Shown here: positions 45,266 through 54,418 of the stretch, one piece after another
Layout: every line of letters starts with the position of its first letter
How positions within the stretch are numbered: the first letter of the stretch is position 1
Assembly: GCF_001468135.1 (NCBI RefSeq)
Contig: NZ_LNYU01000081.1
Span: forward strand, 62,001 to 126,000
Reading direction: 5' to 3'
Length of the DNA: 64,000 nt
DNA from: Legionella santicrucis
Lineage (GTDB): Bacteria > Pseudomonadota > Gammaproteobacteria > Legionellales > Legionellaceae
Notes under the pieces: model-generated
Seen by the model: only the letters and a program-made list of their open reading frames with translations
The model's database searches: none
Told to the model about the DNA's origin: nothing
Made by a program: the position numbers and the translations under genes

Positions 45266-45535
45266 ATGCGCCCACTGTTTATTATTTTGATTGTTTCGTT
45301 GGTTATTTTACAGCACAAATTATGGCTGGGCGATGGTAATTTGATTCAGTGGCGTGATCTTCAAAAAAAGCTTGCTGTTCATGAACAAGAAAACAATAAA
45401 TTAGCAACACGTAATCGCTCGCTTGAAGCAGACATAAAGGAACTTAAAAACGGCGATCAAGCTCTAGAAGAGCAAGCACGCTATGAGCTAGGGATGATCA
45501 AAGAAAATGAGGTTTATTATCATTTTATTGATTAA
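45266..45535 (+). CDS. ftsB: Cell-division protein FtsB
   Basis: A bitopic divisome protein that bridges FtsQ and FtsL at the septum. 89 residues: one N-terminal membrane helix (LFIILIVSLVILQHKLW), a coiled coil (LAVHEQENNKLATRNRSLEADI) and the C-terminal EEQARYELGMIKENEVYYH motif typical of FtsB. Convergent with the mevalonate kinase gene. Confidence 0.95.
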   Translation: MRPLFIILIVSLVILQHKLWLGDGNLIQWRDLQKKLAVHEQENNKLATRNRSLEADIKELKNGDQALEEQARYELGMIKENEVYYHFID

Positions 45536-45595
45536 GAGTGGTTTTCCACATTATCACGTAAAAAAGAAAATAAATATCCTTTTTGATTTTGCATA

Positions 45596-46477
45596 TTAAG
45601 TACCGAGCAATTCCAGAAAGTCAGGTGGTTGTTTATCCCAAAGACTCAGTACATATCCTCCTCCTCCTGAGCCTGTGGGTTTTACAGCTGATGCACCCTC
45701 TGCTATTAATCGATTCATATGTTGCCGTAGGCTCTCACTTACTAATCCCCATTGAAAAAAACAATCCCCTGCTTTTTCAATCGCTTTAGTTAATGAAAGC
45801 ATCGCATCTACTTCACTATTTTCTAAAGCATTTTTAGCTTCCTCTACTGCCTCAACCATTTGTTGATCAATTTGTTCTGCTAATTTGGCGTTTTTATCCC
45901 ATAAACTTTGTACCTGGTTAATACAGTGAGAAGTAATTCCAATTTGTTTACATGATGATAAAAAAAACTTGGGGTAAATTTTTTGTTGGACAGGCACTGC
46001 ATTACCTGCTTTAAAATAAATTCCTCCCTCCGCAGCAACACCTGCAATATCTAATCCACTGCTTTTCCCATGAAATAAATGCTCTAATTCTTTAGCAAAA
46101 ACATTGCATTGGCTTAAATCTAACATTTTCTGCGCACAAAACCAACGACTCATCGCAACACAAAGAGCAGCAGAAGCCCCCATTCCTGTACCAACAGGAA
46201 TAGTACTATCTAAATGGAAATATCCTCCTAGTTGATTTATGGAGCGCCCTAATAATTGCACTCCATGTTCCAAAACACTCCAGAATAAAAGATGCATATC
46301 AGCACCACTACTACCGTCATAATCCGCACTTAAAGTTAGGGCTGAAGCAGAATATCTTAAAGTTAATTTTTTTTCCTTAATCGGAAATACCAGTGCGGGA
46401 TGCCCCCTCACTACAGCATGTTCACCCGCCAAAATCCATTTGCCATATGTTGTAGTTTCAAAATCAAAAAACATCAT
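45596..46477 (-). CDS. Mevalonate kinase (GHMP kinase)
   Basis: Phosphorylates mevalonate with ATP in the isoprenoid pathway. GHMP motifs: substrate site GKWILAGEHAVVRGHPAL, ATP loop IPVGTGMGASAALCVAMSRWF, HGKSSGLDIAGVAAEGG with the catalytic Asp, and KPTGSGGGGYVLSL near the C-terminus. 293 residues. It follows the diphosphomevalonate decarboxylase gene and overlaps it by 14 bp. One of two mevalonate clusters in the window, with the HMG-CoA reductase pair 7 kb away. Confidence 0.9.
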   Translation of the reverse strand: MMFFDFETTTYGKWILAGEHAVVRGHPALVFPIKEKKLTLRYSASALTLSADYDGSSGADMHLLFWSVLEHGVQLLGRSINQLGGYFHLDSTIPVGTGMGASAALCVAMSRWFCAQKMLDLSQCNVFAKELEHLFHGKSSGLDIAGVAAEGGIYFKAGNAVPVQQKIYPKFFLSSCKQIGITSHCINQVQSLWDKNAKLAEQIDQQMVEAVEEAKNALENSEVDAMLSLTKAIEKAGDCFFQWGLVSESLRQHMNRLIAEGASAVKPTGSGGGGYVLSLWDKQPPDFLELLGT

Positions 46478-47414
46478 AATTACCTACTAGATAATCACGT
46501 TTGAACTCGCGTGCTAAATCTTGTTGCTCTGGCCGATACAATAGGTGTATATTTGGTCCCGCATCCATTGTCACTATAGGACCATCACCTTTTTTATCCC
46601 AAAAATCTTCCAAATGATGCAATAAATCTACGCTATTTTCCGTCATATAAGAGAAGGGCTCTTCACAAGTATGAAATAAACGATGCATGTTTTGAAATTC
46701 ATGCCAGCATATTTGATAAGCAGAAGCCCAGTCTTTGGATATCAAGGCACTTAATAAAAGTTTTAAATTTTCTTCAGCCTCTTGTGCGCGGGTTGCATAG
46801 AACGAACTCGTTTTTACTCGTTTGTGTGCCTCACTAGAGGGTACTTCCTTCTTTTTATTACTTACTACAATACCTTGATAAATTAACTGCTGATAAGGTA
46901 ACTCCACAGCCTCCACTTTATTCTCTTGCCATAGAGCCCAGGGTGAATAAAAAGATCTACAAGAAGATCCTGATCCTAACCGACTTAATTGGGCTTGCTC
47001 ATCTACAGACGGTATAGTCTTTTGGGTGAGCTCACTTAAAGCAATTGAAGCGCAACGGGTCAATGCTGCAAAACTTGAAGCAGAACTTGCCATACCACTG
47101 CTATGTGGAAAATTATTACATGACTGCACTAAAAAACCACCTTCATAATTAAAATGTGCCTTTATCCGTGCCAAATGATCAAGGAATCTTTTTTGTCCCT
47201 CAGCAGATATAACTAACTCTCCAATACCTCCAGGCACAATCAGAGGCTCCCAAAGGTCTTTTTTTGAACTTAATTTTTCAAGTCTTACAGTACTGATAAG
47301 ATCATTCAAAGTATAAGACAATGATGAATTAGCTGGGACATTTGAACTGTCATCTTTTTTTCCCATGTATTTGATTAAAGCAATATTAGCTGAAGCATGA
47401 GCAAGCCAATACAT
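46464..47414 (-). CDS. mvaD: Diphosphomevalonate decarboxylase
   Basis: ATP-dependent decarboxylation of diphosphomevalonate to isopentenyl diphosphate, the last step of the mevalonate pathway. The N-terminal signature is AHASANIALIKYMGKKDDSSNVPANSSLSYTLNDL; the ATP loop is FPHSSGMASSASSFAALTRC; SRLGSGSSCRSFYSPWALW and DAGPNIHLLYRPE (catalytic Asp) follow. 316 residues, as normal. Cotranscribed with mevalonate kinase. The pathway replaces the MEP route used by most gammaproteobacteria; Legionella and Coxiella are known exceptions. Confidence 0.93.
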   Translation of the reverse strand: MYWLAHASANIALIKYMGKKDDSSNVPANSSLSYTLNDLISTVRLEKLSSKKDLWEPLIVPGGIGELVISAEGQKRFLDHLARIKAHFNYEGGFLVQSCNNFPHSSGMASSASSFAALTRCASIALSELTQKTIPSVDEQAQLSRLGSGSSCRSFYSPWALWQENKVEAVELPYQQLIYQGIVVSNKKKEVPSSEAHKRVKTSSFYATRAQEAEENLKLLLSALISKDWASAYQICWHEFQNMHRLFHTCEEPFSYMTENSVDLLHHLEDFWDKKGDGPIVTMDAGPNIHLLYRPEQQDLAREFKRDYLVGNYDVF

Positions 47415-47713
47415 AATATTTCTCCTTGGGTATTAGGGTCTGTTGACAATTGGCTTCTACCGTCGAGGTGTTGCGCTTTATGCCCCTATTTGAGGGAAGC
47501 AGAATGAATTGTTAACGCGCCTACATAAACATAGATAAGCTACCGCTTCTTTATTTTCCTTATTCACTGACCTAAACATAGCTTTTCAATCAACATGCAA
47601 GCCTTATTCAAAAATATAATCTTTCGATGGCACAAAAGGGTTTAGGCTAAAACGGTATCCCTTTTCACATAATCCAGGCTGCATTTCAAACTAAAAATTA
47701 AATTTCTTTATGT
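47415..47713. other. Intergenic region with possible IS-end remnant
   Basis: Near 47443 the sequence GGGTCTGTTGACAA resembles the terminal repeats of IS5-type elements (GG-CTGTTGACA). No transposase or second end is seen, so at most it is a relic. The rest has no ORF; TTTCTCCTT before 47414 is the ribosome site of the decarboxylase gene. Confidence 0.3.
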
Positions 47714-48682
47714 TCATATCGTACGTAATTTTGAGCTCGCTAGTTGGGCTGTAGGTGTATTAGGATAAGCTCTAACTACTTGTTGCAGGAATTTTTTTGC
47801 TTCTTGCTTATTACCTTGTTCCGCATAGGCATATCCAACCTTTAACATACTTGCGGCAGACTTACTTGAGGTAGGAAATTGTTGTAAAACTGTATTAAAA
47901 TGCGCAATGGATTTTGAATAATCTTTTTTAACCAAATAAAGTTCCCCCAGCCAATATTGAGCATTAGCAGTATAACCCCCTTTGGGATATTTTTGTACAA
48001 AAGAATTCATTGCAGTTATAGCATCATCATAACGTTTATTTTTTATTAATTCATAAGCAGCTAAATAACTAATTTGTTCGTCAGCTGGATTTGCACGAGA
48101 AATAGGCACAGAGACTGGTGTTGTCGCCATTGTATTCGTTTCGGTTTTTGCTGCAGGTGTATTAGTCTTGGAAATAGTTTCCTTAGAGCCTACATCAAGA
48201 TCTATTGGTGGCTTACCCGATGCCAGCTTAGAGGAACTATTTCCACTTAAGCGTGCATCTAAATCTTTATAAAAAGCCACTTGTTGTTGCTGTAATAACT
48301 TTAAATCATGGGCTTGCACTTCCAATTGACCTCTCAACTCTTGTATTTCTTGTTGCAAGATTTGAATCTTATCAATTAGTTTTGCATTATCAGTAAGATT
48401 ATTTTCTGAATCATTTGGATGATCATCCTTAGCAAGTGCAGGTCCATCATAATCTTGAGAATTATCAATAGAGTAATTTTCATTCTGTGCTAAATCAAAT
48501 TGTCCACTTTCAATTTGGGGATCATCATATTTTGAACCAACAACAGGCGCTTCTTGCGCCTGTTGTCCTTCAATAATCGCAAAATTTTCACTATCATCAA
48601 CCACAGGCGCCTCTGACCAACCAGTCAAAGGAAGCATAAACATAAAGCCTGCAGCGATAATGTGTCTTTTGCAATAAATCAT
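47714..48682 (-). CDS. cpoB: Tol-Pal system protein CpoB/YbgF
   Basis: A periplasmic protein that coordinates peptidoglycan synthesis with outer-membrane constriction. 322 residues: signal peptide, an acidic Asn/Asp-rich insert, a coiled coil (DKIQILQQEIQELRGQLEVQAHDLKLLQQQ) that trimerises the protein, then tetratricopeptide repeats from about residue 200 (SYLAAYELIKNKRYDDAITAMNSFVQKYPKG and two more). The first residues (MIYCKRHIIAAGFMFMLPLTGWSEA) are the signal. Start overlaps the pal stop by 4 bp (ATGA). Confidence 0.9.
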   Translation of the reverse strand: MIYCKRHIIAAGFMFMLPLTGWSEAPVVDDSENFAIIEGQQAQEAPVVGSKYDDPQIESGQFDLAQNENYSIDNSQDYDGPALAKDDHPNDSENNLTDNAKLIDKIQILQQEIQELRGQLEVQAHDLKLLQQQQVAFYKDLDARLSGNSSSKLASGKPPIDLDVGSKETISKTNTPAAKTETNTMATTPVSVPISRANPADEQISYLAAYELIKNKRYDDAITAMNSFVQKYPKGGYTANAQYWLGELYLVKKDYSKSIAHFNTVLQQFPTSSKSAASMLKVGYAYAEQGNKQEAKKFLQQVVRAYPNTPTAQLASSKLRTI

Positions 48683-49206
48683 CTTGTTGCCTCATAAGTA
48701 AATTCTACGCGTCGGTTTTGTGCATGTGACGCATCATCATGTCCTAAATTAATTGGACGCTCTTTACCATAACTCACAACACGTATTTGTTGTCGGTTAA
48801 CACCTGCCATACGTAAAATATCAGCCACTGTATTTGCACGACGCTCACCAAGAGCTACGTTATATTCACGACTTCCACGCTCATCGGTATGTCCTGCCAA
48901 TAATACACGAGCACCAGGATGTGTCTTCAAGTATTCAGCTTGAGCATTAACTGATGGTAAATATTTTGGAGCCAAATTACTATCATCGTAAGAGAATAAA
49001 TACAATTGATTATGAGGTGCTTGAGTAGTGTAAGACTCTCCTGGTTCTTGGCCAGCAAAATGGGTAAATTGCCCTAGGCCTTGAGCAGATGCCTCGCCTT
49101 CAGCCAAAGCAGCCCCATCAGCACTGCCTGGTGCTTTAGAACAAGCAGCTACTAAAACAACGCTCGCTACAAGCAGACCTAATTTACATAATGATCTGGC
49201 TTTCAT
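48679..49206 (-). CDS. pal: Peptidoglycan-associated lipoprotein Pal
   Basis: An outer-membrane lipoprotein that binds peptidoglycan as part of Tol-Pal. Lipobox VLVAAC; after an Ala/Gly-rich linker the OmpA-like domain contains LYLFSYDDSNLAPKY, HPGARVLLAGHTDERGSREYNVALGERRANTVADIL and VSYGKERPI, with the diaminopimelate-binding Asp and Arg. Start ATG 49206 with AGGAG; a TTG at 49212 is inside that site. In Legionella it is an abundant surface antigen. tolB, usually adjacent, is not in the window. Confidence 0.95.
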   Translation of the reverse strand: MKARSLCKLGLLVASVVLVAACSKAPGSADGAALAEGEASAQGLGQFTHFAGQEPGESYTTQAPHNQLYLFSYDDSNLAPKYLPSVNAQAEYLKTHPGARVLLAGHTDERGSREYNVALGERRANTVADILRMAGVNRQQIRVVSYGKERPINLGHDDASHAQNRRVEFTYEATR

Positions 49207-49333
49207 CCTCAATCTCCTCTTTTCTTTTTATTATTAGTTAGATTCCCATAAAGGGCTCATGGAGGCACATTGTACAATCCTTTTGATTTTTTGGCTACAG
49301 TAATTCCCTGCACTTTATGCTGATTCATCCTTC

Positions 49334-49933
49334 TTAATGCGCTATATGAGACACCACAAAATGAGCCAGTTCCGCCGTAAATTGTTGTGTTGCTTTATTA
49401 GCTGCAATTACACCACCATAGGGTGTATCACTTGGACATGGAACTCTTAAGTTAATAATGTGTGAACCTAATATTTTATTATCATTAACATGGGTTAAAA
49501 CAACCTTCACCGAGAACTCAATAACACTAGGCTTTTTGAGAAAGTTTTGATTTAAAAAAAGCAGTTGGGTATCTAATCGATAATCTGCACCTAAAGCATA
49601 TGCATTAGAAGTGACTGCTTCAAAAAGATTTGTCTTTTGTAGGCTTTGCAAGATTAAAGGATAGAGCATATCAGCAGGAGGATTTACCCATGCATTTTTT
49701 GCAAAAGCTTCAAGCTCGTAAGGTTTTTTTATGTAGAGCATCTGTTCCGTTTGATAGCCCCCAGCAGCGTCAGGAGCAGTAACCAATAAAGTAATGGGTA
49801 TAGGTTTTTTAGCCAATTGCTTTGCACTAAAGGCACTTAATTGGTATTGATCTTTTACAGAAATTTTAACAGGTGAGCATGCACTAAGTATTACGACACT
49901 TAAACCCATAAGACAAACAGCCAGTTTTTTCAT
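49334..49933 (-). CDS. ABC-type transport auxiliary lipoprotein (PqiC/YmbA-like)
   Basis: A periplasmic lipoprotein of 199 residues, lipobox ILSAC. It has the family pattern [59 protein letters not shown] and [11 protein letters not shown]. Proteins of this kind bridge the MCE complex to the outer membrane. It is the last gene of the four-gene lipid transport operon, 3 bp after mlaD. Confidence 0.87.
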   Translation of the reverse strand: MKKLAVCLMGLSVVILSACSPVKISVKDQYQLSAFSAKQLAKKPIPITLLVTAPDAAGGYQTEQMLYIKKPYELEAFAKNAWVNPPADMLYPLILQSLQKTNLFEAVTSNAYALGADYRLDTQLLFLNQNFLKKPSVIEFSVKVVLTHVNDNKILGSHIINLRVPCPSDTPYGGVIAANKATQQFTAELAHFVVSHIAH

Positions 49934-49936
49934 TAT

Positions 49937-50839
49937 TTATTCTCCAGGCCCGGGATGTGGAGGTTTACTTCCACGAATTACTACCGCAGGATTTTGCCTC
50001 ATTTCACTACTCACTTTTTCGAGGTTTGCCGAAATTACATTCAATCGACGCAGTAAAATGGTTGCTGGTGGAAGTGATTCCTGGGAGATTTTATCGAGTG
50101 TATTTTTTCCTGATTTCATTGTGTTTGATACGCTATTTCCAGCTTTACTCAAACTTTCTGCCATAAGATTAAACTTGGATATCCCCACTTTTAACTCTTC
50201 AAGCACGTGTGGAAAATCGCGGCTAGTTTTTGCGAGATTATCCATAAAAACATTTACATTTTTACCATTATTTGCAATATCTTTAGAAAAACTATCAATA
50301 TTCGAAAGTATATGTTTTATATGTTTTGCATTTTCTTCATTAAATATACGTTGTGCTTCGGTAGTCACAATACCCATATCTTCGGATACCTTTTTTAAAA
50401 TACTATCCAATTGATTAAAAACAGATGGTTTTGAAGGAATAACTGGATACGGTTCACCAGGCATTTTTCGTATAGGAGTCAAATTAGAAGTACTTGCGCT
50501 CAAACCAATATAAGTTACTCCAGTAATCCCCTGAGAATTAAGAGTGGCAAATGTGCTTGTGGTAACAGGAGTTCCTTCTTCTATATCCAACAAAATTTCA
50601 ACTTGCCTGGGATCATTTTGATTTAATCTTATTTCTTTAACATAGCCTACCTGGACCCCGTTATATTTAACTGAAGCATCCTGAGTAAGGCCTGAAGCAG
50701 CCTCATGCATATAAACTGTATAAGTAGTATATTTTTTTTGATTAAAACCAATGGATAACCACAACATTGTAGTTATAAGTCCCACAAGCAATATAAGTAC
50801 GACCACGCCCACTATGGTATAATTGGTTTTCGTTTCCAA
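49937..50839 (-). CDS. MCE/MlaD-family lipid transport periplasmic protein
   Basis: A bitopic 300-residue protein: N-terminal membrane helix, then the MCE domain (GLTQDASVKYNGVQVGYVKEIRL, STFATLNSQGITGVTYIGL) and a long helical C-terminal part that forms the tunnel. It belongs to the Mla-type system that moves phospholipids between the inner and outer membranes. The C-terminus ends with a Pro-rich PHPGPGE. Comes between the ATPase and lipoprotein genes. Confidence 0.9.
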   Translation of the reverse strand: METKTNYTIVGVVVLILLVGLITTMLWLSIGFNQKKYTTYTVYMHEAASGLTQDASVKYNGVQVGYVKEIRLNQNDPRQVEILLDIEEGTPVTTSTFATLNSQGITGVTYIGLSASTSNLTPIRKMPGEPYPVIPSKPSVFNQLDSILKKVSEDMGIVTTEAQRIFNEENAKHIKHILSNIDSFSKDIANNGKNVNVFMDNLAKTSRDFPHVLEELKVGISKFNLMAESLSKAGNSVSNTMKSGKNTLDKISQESLPPATILLRRLNVISANLEKVSSEMRQNPAVVIRGSKPPHPGPGE

Positions 50840-50854
50840 ATATATTATCTCCAG

Positions 50855-51592
50855 TTACACTTTACTAAAATAATCTGCAATTATTTTATGCTTATTTTTC
50901 ATTAATTCTTTAATGGGTTCAATACTTAAAACTTTTCCATCACCAATAAAAGCTACGCGATCTGTAGTTCTTTTTAAGGATTCTATATCATGGCTCACCA
51001 TAACTATAGTAAGCTTTAATGAGTCTCTTAAAAAAACAATTAAATCATCAAAACGTCTTGCACTCAGCGGATCTAAACCCGTGGTGGGTTCATCCAGAAA
51101 TAATAACTCTGGATCCATAGCGATAGCGCGTGCCGCAGCGGCTCTTCTTTGCATTCCCCCGCTCAATTCTGAGGGTAATTTTCCCGCTGCCTCTTGAGGA
51201 AGCCCAACTAAAGCAATTTTTAATAAAGCCAATTCATGCATAAATTCATGTTCAAGATTAGTAAACTCTTGCATAGGAAACATCACATTTTCCAGTACGG
51301 TCATTGATGAAAATAAAGCACTATGTTGAAAAAGCATACCCCAGCGACGACGAAGAGAAAGTGCTTCTTGAGCATCAAGATGGCTAATATCTTGACCAAA
51401 TACTTTAATGTCACCAGCTGTCGGCTTCATTAACATCAACACGCTACGTAATATTGTTGTTTTTCCACTGCCAGAACCGCCAATAATAGCTAAGATTTCT
51501 CCTTTCTGCACAGTCAAATCAACACCAGAGTGTACCCATTGACCACCTAAGTAGTTCTTCAGCCCTTTAATTTCAATAATGGATTCACTCAT
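50855..51592 (-). CDS. ABC transporter ATP-binding protein, MlaF type
   Basis: The ATPase of the lipid transport complex, 245 residues. Walker A IGGSGSGKTTILR, Q loop FQHSALFSSMTVLEN, signature LSGGMQRR, Walker B LLFLDEPTTGLD, and the H loop MVSHD are all present. It abuts the permease gene (1 bp apart). Confidence 0.95.
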   Translation of the reverse strand: MSESIIEIKGLKNYLGGQWVHSGVDLTVQKGEILAIIGGSGSGKTTILRSVLMLMKPTAGDIKVFGQDISHLDAQEALSLRRRWGMLFQHSALFSSMTVLENVMFPMQEFTNLEHEFMHELALLKIALVGLPQEAAGKLPSELSGGMQRRAAAARAIAMDPELLFLDEPTTGLDPLSARRFDDLIVFLRDSLKLTIVMVSHDIESLKRTTDRVAFIGDGKVLSIEPIKELMKNKHKIIADYFSKV

Positions 51593-52720
51593 TTACCAAT
51601 GCATCCGGCTATAAATAACTGAATATATTGCATCAGCAATAATAATCAGAAATAGTGCTTGTACTACACTTTTAGTTGTTTGGCTTCCAATATTTTTTTC
51701 TGTCCCTGCTTCAACTTTAAACCCCTGAAAACATCCTACCAAAGCAATTAATAATGCAAAAGCAGGTGCTTTATAAAGTCCTAAATTCAACTGTGAAAGC
51801 CCAACGGAATCTCTTAGTCGTTGCAAAAAATCAATAAAATTAATGCCTAACATATTATTGGACATGATCATTGCTCCTAAAATACTAAAAAGATCAGACC
51901 AAAAAATCAATAAAGGAAATGCAATCAATAATCCAATAACCTTAGGTAGCACTAATAGCTCTGTAGGGGAAAGTCCCATAGTGAGTAGAGCATCCACTTC
52001 TTCATTTAATTTCATACTGCCAATTTGAGCTGTAAAAGCAGAGCTAGTTCTTCCAGCAACAATAATTGCCGTAATTAGCGGAGCAAATTCACGAAAAATA
52101 GCCATACCTGATAGATAAGCAATGAAACTGTTAGCCCCATATGTTTGTAACTGTAGGCCCATTTGATATGCTAAAACAACTCCAATTAAAAAGGAAAGCA
52201 GAGCAAGGATAGGTAAAGCAGTTACTCCGGTAGTATAGACATTTGAAATGATACTCGGTAACTGAAACCGCCGCCAATTACCAAATGCTTCTATTATTTT
52301 CGTAGTTAAATCACCCACTAAAACAAGAAGACCATCTACTTGACGAAATTTATTTTCTGATTCTTTACCTAATTGGTAAAATACGTTTTCTTTGGGGGCT
52401 GAAGGAATATGATAATCTAAAACGTCTTTTTTTGATTTAATGAGATCCAAAAGTTGTTGTTGTCTTTCGGTAAAATCGGTTAATTCAACTTGGTTTTCTC
52501 GTTGCTCCAGCTTATCGATACACTTCATTAGGGCCAAAGCACCGGCACTATCAAAATGACTAATCCCTTCCCCACTGATTGTTACTTTCTCAGTTTTAGG
52601 TAATTCACCCGCACTAAATCGCTTCACCAAACCGTCAATTTGCAAAACAGCCCAAACACCAGTACAGTGAAATCTGATATGTTTTTTATCAAAAGTAATT
52701 TGCGCGCTATTTTGTACCAT
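51593..52720 (-). CDS. MlaE-type permease with N-terminal STAS-like domain
   Basis: The membrane subunit of the lipid ABC transporter, 375 residues. Residues 1-110 form a STAS-like domain (KVTISGEGISHFDSAGALALMKCIDKL), and residues 150-375 form the MlaE domain with about five helices (GAEFSPLITAI-like FREFAPLITAIIVAGRTSSAFTAQIGSMKLNEEVDALLTMG). In many bacteria STAS is a separate small protein (MlaB); here it is fused, so no mlaB gene is expected. Confidence 0.92.
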   Translation of the reverse strand: MVQNSAQITFDKKHIRFHCTGVWAVLQIDGLVKRFSAGELPKTEKVTISGEGISHFDSAGALALMKCIDKLEQRENQVELTDFTERQQQLLDLIKSKKDVLDYHIPSAPKENVFYQLGKESENKFRQVDGLLVLVGDLTTKIIEAFGNWRRFQLPSIISNVYTTGVTALPILALLSFLIGVVLAYQMGLQLQTYGANSFIAYLSGMAIFREFAPLITAIIVAGRTSSAFTAQIGSMKLNEEVDALLTMGLSPTELLVLPKVIGLLIAFPLLIFWSDLFSILGAMIMSNNMLGINFIDFLQRLRDSVGLSQLNLGLYKAPAFALLIALVGCFQGFKVEAGTEKNIGSQTTKSVVQALFLIIIADAIYSVIYSRMHW

Positions 52721-52910
52721 AATTATCTATTTTGAAAAATAATCCCAAGAATAATACGAATATTCCAGAAGAGCAAAAGCTATGGCTTATAGTATCACAA
52801 TGCTTGGTTATTCTGATAGTTTATAGCGTTATACCATGCTATAAATCTAGCTTCACCTACAAACTACATTGCTGTAGAGCCAGGCGAAGTAAATTTTTAA
52901 GCTGAGTCTT

Positions 52911-53903
52911 TTAAGCAGTCACAGCAATTGTATTAATTGATGTATAGAGATCCTCAACCTTTTTACCAGCGTCAGTCGCAGGCTTAAGCCATGAAAGTTG
53001 TCCTTTATAGAGAGAATATCCGGCTTGAGCAAGTCCAGCAGTACAAACAAGCGCAAGCAAATTAGTTAAGAACAATTTCCAACCTCGGTGTTCCTGTAAT
53101 ATTTTTACATTATCATTGTCTTCTGCTAGCATGCTTTGACTATTGCTTTTAAAAGCATCTAAATTCCCATCGTTGATGTATTGTTCTGCTAAACGAGAAA
53201 TTTCGCCATAAATATTTTTCGCAGCCTTAGACGCTTTTTGATATTTGTCAGCCTGCTCTTGCTTTCCTTTATCAAGCTTTTCTTGATACGTAGCCTCAAG
53301 TTCTTCTTGTTTCAACTTAAGGGCTCTTAACTGAGCTTTAACTTGCAAAAGATCGACTTCTCTTTCTCTTTTAGTTCGAGGAGCCACAAAGCTTTCTTGC
53401 ATATCTTCTTCTGAACTAAAAGTAACATCACTATGCTGACTTCCTTCGTAGCCCCTTTCAGAAATTTCTATGCCTGCTATCATCTCTTTAACTAAAACTA
53501 TTTTATCGTCACCTAAATTAAGCTGTCTACTTAACAAATACTCTTGCATTTCCTGAGCTAATGCCAGTTCATCGAGTATTTGCTCAGAAGAAGTAACGAT
53601 CTCGACTTTTGTTGGAGATATTTGCTGTAGTTGTACGTGTTCGGAAGGTGAAGAAAATTGTTTTTTAAGTTTCGTTTTTAATTGGCTTATTTCCTCATCC
53701 AGTTTTCTTAGTCGTTGTACGTGGTATTCAGTTAATTTGGAAGAAATAACAAAAAATTTTTTTCCCTTCTTTTCTTCATATTTTTTTAAACTTTTGGAAA
53801 ATTCTTCATGGGATTCACATTTATTGAATTGTTCAATCACTTCCAATCGTCTTTTTTCAGCCAACATAAAAGATTTCATTTCGGCTTGAGCACGTTTTCC
53901 CAT
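52911..53903 (-). CDS. Coiled-coil protein with C-terminal membrane segment, effector candidate
   Basis: A 330-residue, highly charged protein. Two coiled-coil stretches (HVQRLRKLDEEISQLKTKLKK; REVDLLQVKAQLRALKLKQEELEATYQEKLDKGKQEQ) are followed by a C-terminal module starting LQEHRGWKLFLTNLLALVCTAGLAQAGY, a helix pair often seen at the end of Legionella coiled-coil effectors. No signal peptide. Start ATG 53903 with AAGGGAG 5 bp ahead. No known domain. It stands alone between the Mla operon and HMG-CoA reductase. Effector status is inferred from architecture. Confidence 0.65.
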   Translation of the reverse strand: MGKRAQAEMKSFMLAEKRRLEVIEQFNKCESHEEFSKSLKKYEEKKGKKFFVISSKLTEYHVQRLRKLDEEISQLKTKLKKQFSSPSEHVQLQQISPTKVEIVTSSEQILDELALAQEMQEYLLSRQLNLGDDKIVLVKEMIAGIEISERGYEGSQHSDVTFSSEEDMQESFVAPRTKREREVDLLQVKAQLRALKLKQEELEATYQEKLDKGKQEQADKYQKASKAAKNIYGEISRLAEQYINDGNLDAFKSNSQSMLAEDNDNVKILQEHRGWKLFLTNLLALVCTAGLAQAGYSLYKGQLSWLKPATDAGKKVEDLYTSINTIAVTA

Positions 53904-54418
53904 TTCATCTCCCTTGTCCAAATTGTAAAGAGCGATTAATTTACACTGAATACAAAAAAAAGACCATAAAATTAAAATAAAAACATTTTACGGGTTGTGA
54001 TTCATTGTATTAAAAGAACTTTGATTTTTTAAAACAAAAAATATAATCCATTGAAAAATATAGATTGAATATTGTTTAGAAAATTTGTCATTGATTTATA
54101 AAACAAACGGTATCGAATAGGAAGTGTTAAATAAGCACACAACGTTAAAACCAAGAACTTTAAAATGGTTTTGATGACGAATAAATTTACTATTCCTTAT
54201 TATCACACAAGCAATATAAATAAAATCTGGCTATAATACAACTAAATCATATAAGCGATGAGTTTTAGGTAGTTTGCTTCCCTATTTTATGATAAAATTA
54301 TTTCATTTTTCGCTAAGACGTAAAAATTAGGTATGCAAGACGACTACAGCCACTTTGAACAATGCAAAAACGACCTTATTAAACTTGGCGTTAATGCCGG
54401 CTAACCCAAGGAGAAAGC
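53904..54418. other. AT-rich intergenic region upstream of HMG-CoA reductase
   Basis: 515 bp with promoters of two divergent genes. A 23-codon ORF (54333-54404, MQDDYSHFEQC...) ends 14 bp before the HMG-CoA reductase start; its ribosome site is poor, so I do not list it as a gene, though a leader peptide is possible. Confidence 0.4.

Noticed and set aside
47415-47713. Gene in the gap between mvaD and cpoB
   Set aside because: No ORF with start, ribosome site or coding composition on either strand.
54333-54404. 23-codon ORF before HMG-CoA reductase
   Set aside because: Poor ribosome site and no regulatory amino-acid run; could be a leader but cannot be supported.
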